Assembly (NCBI GenBank): GCA_025526995.1
Contig: JAHLKG010000004.1
Coordinates: 248,001-312,000 of the forward strand
Length of the DNA stretch: 64,000 bases
Source: Powellomyces hirtus
Lineage: Eukaryota; Chytridiomycota; Chytridiomycetes; Spizellomycetales; Powellomycetaceae
Direction of reading: 5' to 3'
Shown: piece by piece, positions 57,893-64,000 of the stretch
How positions within the stretch are numbered: position 1 is the first letter of the stretch
How the letters are laid out: each line of letters begins with the position of its first letter
The notes under the pieces: model-generated
Told to the model about the DNA's origin: nothing
Databases searched by the model: none
What the model saw: the letters and a program-made list of their open reading frames with translations, nothing else
Translations under genes and position numbers: made by a program

Positions 57893-59216
57893 ATCTGATC
57901 GAACCAAACAACAAAAAGAAACGTCAGGAAACATCCGGGCATGGGAACATGGCAAACTCGAGTCGTTCTTCACAGCACAGCTCTGTCCATCGGTCGCTCT
58001 CTCGCCCAATTCTACTCTTGTCTCCTTACCTTCAAACACCCCAGCCATGACTGCAAAAGGGACTGTTGGCGGAACAACCGTTGAAGAAAAAGAATAGGGA
58101 AAGTAGGCTATGTAAAGAGAGGCGAATCAAAACCAAAAGTTCAAAGAAAAAAACTACAAAGAGTTCGAGTGGGTGGGGGAACGCTGAGCCCACGGAGGGT
58201 TATTATAATTTGGGTTGGGATATGGGCGGATGGAGGGGATGGATTACTGAGCGGCACTAATCAATCATCATCATCATCATCATAAACAAAACTAAACGTC
58301 GTTTGTTGGGGATTGGCCGCAGTAGAAGGGAAACGGGCGCCTCCCAAAACCCTCTCTCCCCCTTCGCGCAAGACGCAGAAACGCGTTCAATCCCTTTCTA
58401 TTAGATGAGCACTAACCATCACTCCGTGTCGGTCCCCTGCGTGTTTCAGACTACTGTGATGTGCACAACGTCTATTTAAATATACAACACCCTCCACTAA
58501 CCTGAAACAGACCCTCCGATGTAATCCCATACATCCTAGAATGAGGCTTGCTTCCCTTTGGAAACCTTTTTGAGACGTCGCATCGTTGTTATGCGGGAGC
58601 AGGACCGGATCCAAGACTGCATAGACAAAGGGGCACGCTCAATATCATACTCAATGAATGTATCTGAACATTACATCAGACACTGCGCTACTTTTCCTCG
58701 ATCGCTTGAGCCGATCTGTCCCGCCCCTCCCTTCTTTCCCTTCTTAAATTCAGTGGACCGCAACCCACCCAACCCAACCCCTTGATTAATTTCGCAATGA
58801 AACGCGAAACACGACCGACGCCACCCCGGAAAGTCGGTAAAAGCTAAGCCGCAACGCGCGTGGGAAAATGCGCAACCTCCATATTATTTCTGGACACAGA
58901 AGATGCGAATATGACCAGAACAAACTTGAAGTCGATAGACAATAGTAGGATCGTTTCAACACATGACATTTTTTTTGTTCTTTTTAAGAAAGCAATGTAC
59001 AAAGGTTCTATATACAGCAATATATACAATTTATGTGGCGAAATGGCACATCAAAAAACACAAGTACGCTGACGAAAGGGCAGCAGTGAGTGCCAGCCAC
59101 CGTGTCGCGTATAATCAGGCATTGGTGCTCTGAAAAGTAGGGGGGGATGTGGAGCACCAGTAGAGAGGCAGAGAGGGAAAGAGAGAGAGAATGAGGGAAA
59201 ACAAAAGCTTGGAATA
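57893..59216. other. Intergenic region between nox and noxR
   Basis: 1.3 kb, presumably the nox promoter plus the noxR 3' flank. Includes a trinucleotide microsatellite (separate entry) and TTATAATTTG near 58202. Confidence 0.5.
58265..58283. repeat. (TCA)n microsatellite
   Basis: Six uninterrupted TCA units in the nox upstream region. Confidence 0.9.
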
Positions 59217-60865
59217 TCAATCGTCACGAACGCTGAACTCCCATTTGCCATTCATGACTTCAACCGCGGTGCTGAGATCGTCATCGTCGGCAATGGAGAT
59301 CATTTCGGGATCGTCTTCGGACGGGTCAGAGAATTCAAGGACTGGGTTGCGAATGCCGAGCTTTTCGCGACAGCGAGCGAGAATGAACGAGTGAGAGAGG
59401 AAATCAGAAGGTACAAGAAGGAGGATGCAACGAGAGACCAGCGGGGCGACCGTGTGGATCTTGATCTTGGTCTTTCCGGAAGCAGAGGAGGACGCAAAGG
59501 AGGGCCCGTTACCCGCCGGGGAGAGTTGAGAGGGTGTCGGCGACGGGTATGGATCAAAGTTGTCGTTGTTTCGGTCATTGTTTCGGTCGACGTTTCTGGA
59601 GCTGCTAGCAATGTTGCTGTTGGAGCTGTTGCCATATGATCGGCCAACGGTCTGCAACGAGCCCTTTTGGTAATCTGACCCAGTGCGTGAGTTTTGTCGT
59701 GGCTGTGTTGATGAAATCCGTGGTGGTATTGCACTTGTATTGGCTCTGATCGGAACCGCGTGTTCGTAATTGGCAGGCGACCCGCCGTATGCGATAGGGT
59801 CATTGAAGGCTTCCACTGGAGATGGACGGATTGTTGCGTTTTCATCCGAGCGCCGCATCAGAGTTCGCTGGAAAGGTTCCAGGGAATCTGGATCTGACCG
59901 ACGCTGTCCTGACCCTGAGCGAGACAAAGTCGGTCGCACTCCAGCGGACGGGTCAGTGCCACGTCTCGGGCGACCCATTGTCTTTGCAGCTGGATCACTT
60001 CCCGCTCTACGAACGACAGTGCCACTCCCCTTCTCCAATCCTGCGGTGGGATCCATGATGGCCGCGCCGCCGAAACCAGCCCACCCGCCACCAGCGCCGT
60101 TTTCCATGACGACTTTGGCGTCCTTCAAGTATGTCCGTTCACCAGCGTTGCGCAGCTTGCTTTCCAAAACGTCGAATACCGCATCCACGGGAACTGTGAA
60201 AAGCGTGACGGTTTCGACACCGGCACGTGCGGCACGTTCGATGATAGCACGCTGTTCGTCGGTTCGGCAGACCCGCTGCCCGTATGTGATATCCTGGGTG
60301 CACGACACGCTGTCGCCGAGTGAGTGTGCGCACATGGCTCGGTTGAAATGTACTTCACAGCGATACAGGCGGTACTTTAACCCGAGCTGCGTGTAATCAA
60401 TGTGATCATTTTCCCGGAGCAGCTGAATGATAAATTTGTGGTTAGACGTCTTATGGCAACCAGCTCAGCGCCTGCGGGTCACCTACCCTGAGCGTCCGGG
60501 TGTAGTCCATTTCTGCTTCTTGGTAGTCTTCCATCATGAAAGCACAATAAGCTCGTTGGAAGTAGGCCACGGCCAAATATGGGTCTGCACCCAGCGAGTT
60601 GGTATAGCAGGTGGTGGCTGCGGCGTAATCGTCCAGCTGAGTATATATCATGCCAGAGTTGAAGTGAATACGGGAGAAGTCACCGACTTGCTATAGAAGA
60701 TGAAAGACCCCAAAGCGGTAACACTCGGTCAGCTACCATAGCTCGGCGTGAGAGAGACAACGATCGAGCACATACCTGGAAAGCCTCGAGTGCATTCGCC
60801 CAGTCCCCATCGCGGTACGCCTTTACGCCTTCGGCCCAAACTAGTATTTCTTCTTTGGTAGTCAT
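59217..60865 (-). CDS. noxR: NADPH oxidase regulator NoxR (p67phox-like, TPR-PB1)
   Basis: Cytosolic activator of NoxA/NoxB that links them to Rac and polarity proteins. Exons 60865-60776, 60690-60487 and 60422-59217, 499 aa. The N-terminal TPR array is clear: ILVWAEGVKAYRDGDWANAL, FNSGMIYTQLDDYAAATTCY, YLAVAYFQRAYCAFMMEDYQ and KYRLYRCEVHFNRAMCAHSL. An activation-domain-like stretch follows (VETVTLFTVPVDAVFDVLES), then a long Ser/Asn/Pro disordered region. The C-terminal PB1 domain has a basic strand (KTKIKIHT), RCREKLGI and the acidic OPCA motif (DPSEDDPEMISIADDDDL). No SH3 domain, as in fungal NoxR. It sits next to the oxidase gene on the same strand. Confidence 0.93.
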
Positions 60866-62391
60866 GTTTCCCGTATGTCACTGACGAGGTCGGGGGAAAC
60901 CTTGCTATCTATGGTACTGTATGGCTATGTATGTGTACCCTATTGTCTATGCGGTGCGACCTAACGGAAGCAGCTCTCTGTTCTCACTATCTTCAAGTAC
61001 GTTGTGCGTTGGTGAACGGAGGAGTAGAAGCCGGAAGCCGAGTGCAGCAAGTTGGGTTGTTGTTGTTGAGCGGACGTACAGCGGCGGTTGATTGTTCGCA
61101 GTAGAACAGGAGACGGCTAAACAAGAGCAAGTAGGAAGTATGTTGTATAAGGGTCGTTGATTTCTCTCCGCGGAAACGACCGGCAATAATATCACGAGGA
61201 CGAGGAGGACCGTTGCTAACGGAGGAAAAGAGTGGTGGCTGTGACGTAAAAAGGAAAGGGAAGGAAGGAAGGACGACGAGTCAAAAAGGAATCGACGGGC
61301 TCGGAGGTTGGTCACTGCGGGGAGCGATGAAGGAGATCTTCAAGCAAAGGGGGAATCCAGGAGAGTTGACGATTGCGATTCAACTATCCCTCTCGGCGGG
61401 TGGGCGGGGAAAGAAGGGGGGAGAGAGTGCCGCGCGTTTGACTTTGACACGTTGGGGGGGTCTGTCTAGTAGGCAGGCGTCACACAGCCAATATTACTAT
61501 CAACCCTCTTCATCCACGCAAAAAAGTCGCAAATCGGCTCTTTCTCGGACCCTTTTCCTTACGACAACTTACCAAAGGAAAGGCACAACGATTGCTTCAG
61601 CCTCGGACGTTTCGGAGGATGGCGAGACGAAAAGCGCGGGGCCGTACCCAAGCGGCATTTGAATCATAGGCTAGTATAGGAAAATGGCCGCCTGTCCGAA
61701 TTCGCACCAATTTGCGAAAATGAAGCACAAGCGCAAGTGCCGCAGACACGGAGGAGTGATGAAGGATCCCAGAGGAGTGAGCGGTAATAAGACGCGACGC
61801 GTTTCATTATTTAATTTCAACCCTCGCGTCCGGGCATTATCTATCGGCGATGACGTAGCAACAATCCATCAAATCCGCAGATGTGCAATAGAGTGCAGTC
61901 GAGCCGCCTTCGAATGGGGATTCATGCTGGCTTGTCACGCGAGATCACGTTTCGCACGAGTCACGGGGACGACGCATCCGAGCGATCGTCGCTTGGTTCG
62001 CTTACCTGAGCAATCCCAGGGCCAACTCTCTTTTGAGAAAAGAGACCTCTTTCTCATCCATTATTCCATGCAATTCAATTCAATTCAATTCTTATTAGTG
62101 CTTTGGCTTGGTGATGCTCTCGCTCTCTCTTTGCTCACACACGCAAACCCGACAAACAACCAACCCTCGCCTCACCATGATCCCCCCCTTCCCCTCCCCA
62201 CCTTCTTTCTCCTCACGCCTCGCTCCCTCTTCTCTCAACAATAAACACACAATTTCACCCTGCTGCTTCTGACAGTCCTTATTCCCCGCTATTCCCTACA
62301 CACATACACACTCTCCCACAACCCTCATTCCCTCCTCTCTAGCACCTCTCGTCTGCTCCCCCTCCGCGCCCATTCACTGCTTGGAACCCAA
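60866..62391. other. Divergent intergenic region, noxR / PHD gene
   Basis: 1.5 kb; purine-rich tract 61240-61330, pyrimidine-rich tract 62160-62350 upstream of the PHD ATG, and a pentanucleotide microsatellite. Frames at 61213-61662 and 61684-62244 lack protein character and were not accepted. Confidence 0.5.
62071..62091. repeat. (CAATT)4 microsatellite
   Basis: Four perfect CAATT units, directly after a partial one. Confidence 0.9.
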
Positions 62392-64000
62392 ATGTTGCAC
62401 GACACGGGTGAGTCTTTTCCTCCTCTTCTTTCACCTCCACTCACCCACCCCACACTCTCCACCGTCGACTCCTCAAAGTGCCTGGCGGCCCACGACTCAA
62501 GCTGTCTTCTCTTTACAGATATGCGAGCAGGCCGAGGCTCGGCTCTGCCGACACCACTGTTTGCCCTCAATGACCCAGCGCCAGACACCGAAGACGAAGA
62601 CGAGATAACCCGCTGTATCTGCGGTCGTGTTGGTGAGTATACTCGGCTGTTATTTCTCCTCTGCCAGCCGATGGGGACCCGTGCGTCCTATCATATGGAA
62701 GTTGCTAACCTGGCGTATCACTTTTTCTAGAGTCATTCGGCGTCATGGTGCAATGCGAAACCTGCTTCGTGTGGCAGCATTGCGAGTGTATGAACATGAA
62801 CCCGAAAAAGCTCCCAAAGAACTACTACTGTGAGGAGTGCAAGCCCGACGGCCACTCCCTTTACATGTGAGCACATTCTTGCCCTGAAACCGCTCACTGG
62901 TCGCGCTTACTGACTCGTCGTGCGTGTCGCTGCTAGGCACCTGGCACCACAAAAAACAACAACCCGCACCAGAGAACTGGCTGCCAACGCCGCAGCCAGA
63001 AATAACGGCAAAAAGCGTAGCACAATGAACAGCCGCGAGGCAGCTCAGTCATATACCGAATTGCTCATGCTTAAGCCTGGCACTACTAGTCGAACAGCCG
63101 CGTCGGCGGCTATTGGCTCTACTGAAACATACGAAATGCATATGGAAACAGAAGTACAATCGCCGCGGAGACGAGGTTCTCAAGACGATTCGGCGATGGG
63201 CCGCGCCATGAGACGATTCTCGGGAAGTAGCAAACCCGACCAAAAGTCAGAGAAGAAAGATTATAGTACGTAATCTTCGCCTTACATTCGTGGGGTTTTC
63301 TCAACAGCAGTAGCTCACCAGTGTTTGCGTCTTTTTGTTTTCTCAGCAATCGACCGGAAAATGATGGAAATCGATACATCAAATATCATCAATCCTAATC
63401 AGGACAACAAACCACCAAAAAGAAAACGTCGCTCAAGTGCGACCGAAACATCCGACCCTCCGGAGCATGACCGTGCAAGCAAGCGCCGTATGGATACCCT
63501 TGAGAACCCGAACAACCATGTCGGAGTCAATAACACAAAGCGAGAGAGTTTTTCTCAGGCAGAGGATAGTACACGGCCATCTCTTCGCCGTGAAGCGACC
63601 GAGGAAGACCCGCTCTCGCCACGGCTTCCAGATTCCCAAAAGACGAGGAAGAAATCGGACAACTCTCGCAAAGCTTCCAATCAGTCCAATTCTCGTGGTG
63701 GCAGGAGTACTCGGGCGCCAAGACAATCACAATCATCAGGCACGTCGCGAAGTAAAAATAATTCACAGCCGATCGTCACTTCAAACTCGGCTACAACGGT
63801 CGAGGAAGCGCCCGAGGAACACCCTGTCAAGACCAGGATTCCGCACGCAAAATCTTCGCTCGGCGAAATGAACAAGCGAGTGAAGCAGTTGTCAGACTAT
63901 ATCACTCGCCTGCAAGTATCGATGGCGGCGGCCGAACCGTGTGTCAAACTGACGTCTCCCTCGCCGTCGGCATCTATCCCCGATGATTGCCCGAGTGGAC
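62392..64000 (+). CDS. PHD-finger protein, Cti6-like, 3' truncated by window
   Basis: Nuclear chromatin reader. Exons 62392-62407, 62519-62632, 62731-62866, 62937-63265 and 63347 to the edge; 416 codons present and still open. A short N-terminus with an acidic run (DTEDEDEITR) leads to the PHD finger: RCICGRV, VQCETCFVWQHCECM and YYCEECKPDGHSLY, C4HC3 spacing close to yeast Cti6 and relatives that recruit the Rpd3L/Sin3 deacetylase. The aromatic patch (FVWQH) fits H3K4me3 binding. Downstream is basic and Ser-rich (KPPKRKRRS, SKRRMD, TRAPRQSQSSG). Then EMNKRVKQLSDYITRLQVSM, an apparent helix, before the edge. The first exon holds just five and a third codons. Confidence 0.88.

Noticed and set aside
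61684..62244. 186-codon plus-strand frame
   Set aside because: Ends in pyrimidine-rich leader sequence and lacks any protein-like block; lies in the divergent promoter region.

Overview
The window is fungal nuclear DNA. The fungal signs are a Zn2Cys6 (Gal4-type) transcription factor, a CHS5 exomer gene, a NoxR regulator, a NoxA/B-type NADPH oxidase, and genes cut by many short (about 50-100 nt) GT-AG introns with CTAAC/CTGAC-like branch sites. A BK/Slo-type potassium channel, a dynein light intermediate chain and a TBC1D19-type RabGAP, which budding yeasts lack, point to an early-diverging, perhaps zoosporic (chytrid-like) lineage. That placement is inference; the fungal assignment is firm. 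No prokaryotic operons, CRISPR arrays or large autonomous transposons were seen. Exon joins below were read from splice signals and reading-frame phase. Most genes close perfectly in frame; the few that do not are flagged.

Layout. 0-5 kb: the 5' part of RNA polymerase I subunit RPA2 runs off the left edge. It is followed by a decayed protein gene, a 54-bp minisatellite, and an HNH-nuclease gene whose 3' end lies inside a 102-bp perfect inverted duplication. 5-24 kb is gene-dense: dynein light intermediate chain, FAD2-type desaturase, a GH77 4-alpha-glucanotransferase, holocytochrome-c synthase, a DnaJ-TMEM185 fusion, RIF1, a DUF4396 membrane protein, DNA polymerase delta subunit 4 (POLD4), TVP23 and kynurenine 3-monooxygenase.

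23.7-29.3 kb is a gene-poor stretch with degenerate tandem repeats, a purine-rich minisatellite and a small TIR element. 29-36 kb holds a large Zn2Cys6 regulator, an intron-containing tRNA (best read as Ile-UAU) and a PRL/PTP4A phosphatase. 36-45 kb holds the TBC1D19-like RabGAP, a RING/TRAF zinc-finger protein, a small secreted eight-cysteine protein and a short CHS5.

46-52 kb holds the BK-type channel and a hydrophilic allergen-like stress protein. 53-64 kb holds DNAJC1 (ER J-protein with SANT domain), ESCRT-III SNF7, then NADPH oxidase and its p67phox-like regulator NoxR as same-strand neighbours, and a Cti6-like PHD-finger gene leaving the right edge.

Functional links: CHS5, TVP23, SNF7 and the RabGAP all belong to Golgi/endosome traffic. 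KMO, cytochrome-c heme lyase and perhaps DUF4396 are mitochondrial. The clearest two-gene functional unit is NOX plus NoxR, the catalytic and cytosolic regulatory parts of one superoxide-generating complex. Divergent pairs sharing promoters are HNH/dynein LIC, RIF1/DUF4396, POLD4/TVP23, RING/secreted protein, DNAJC1/SNF7 and NoxR/PHD.
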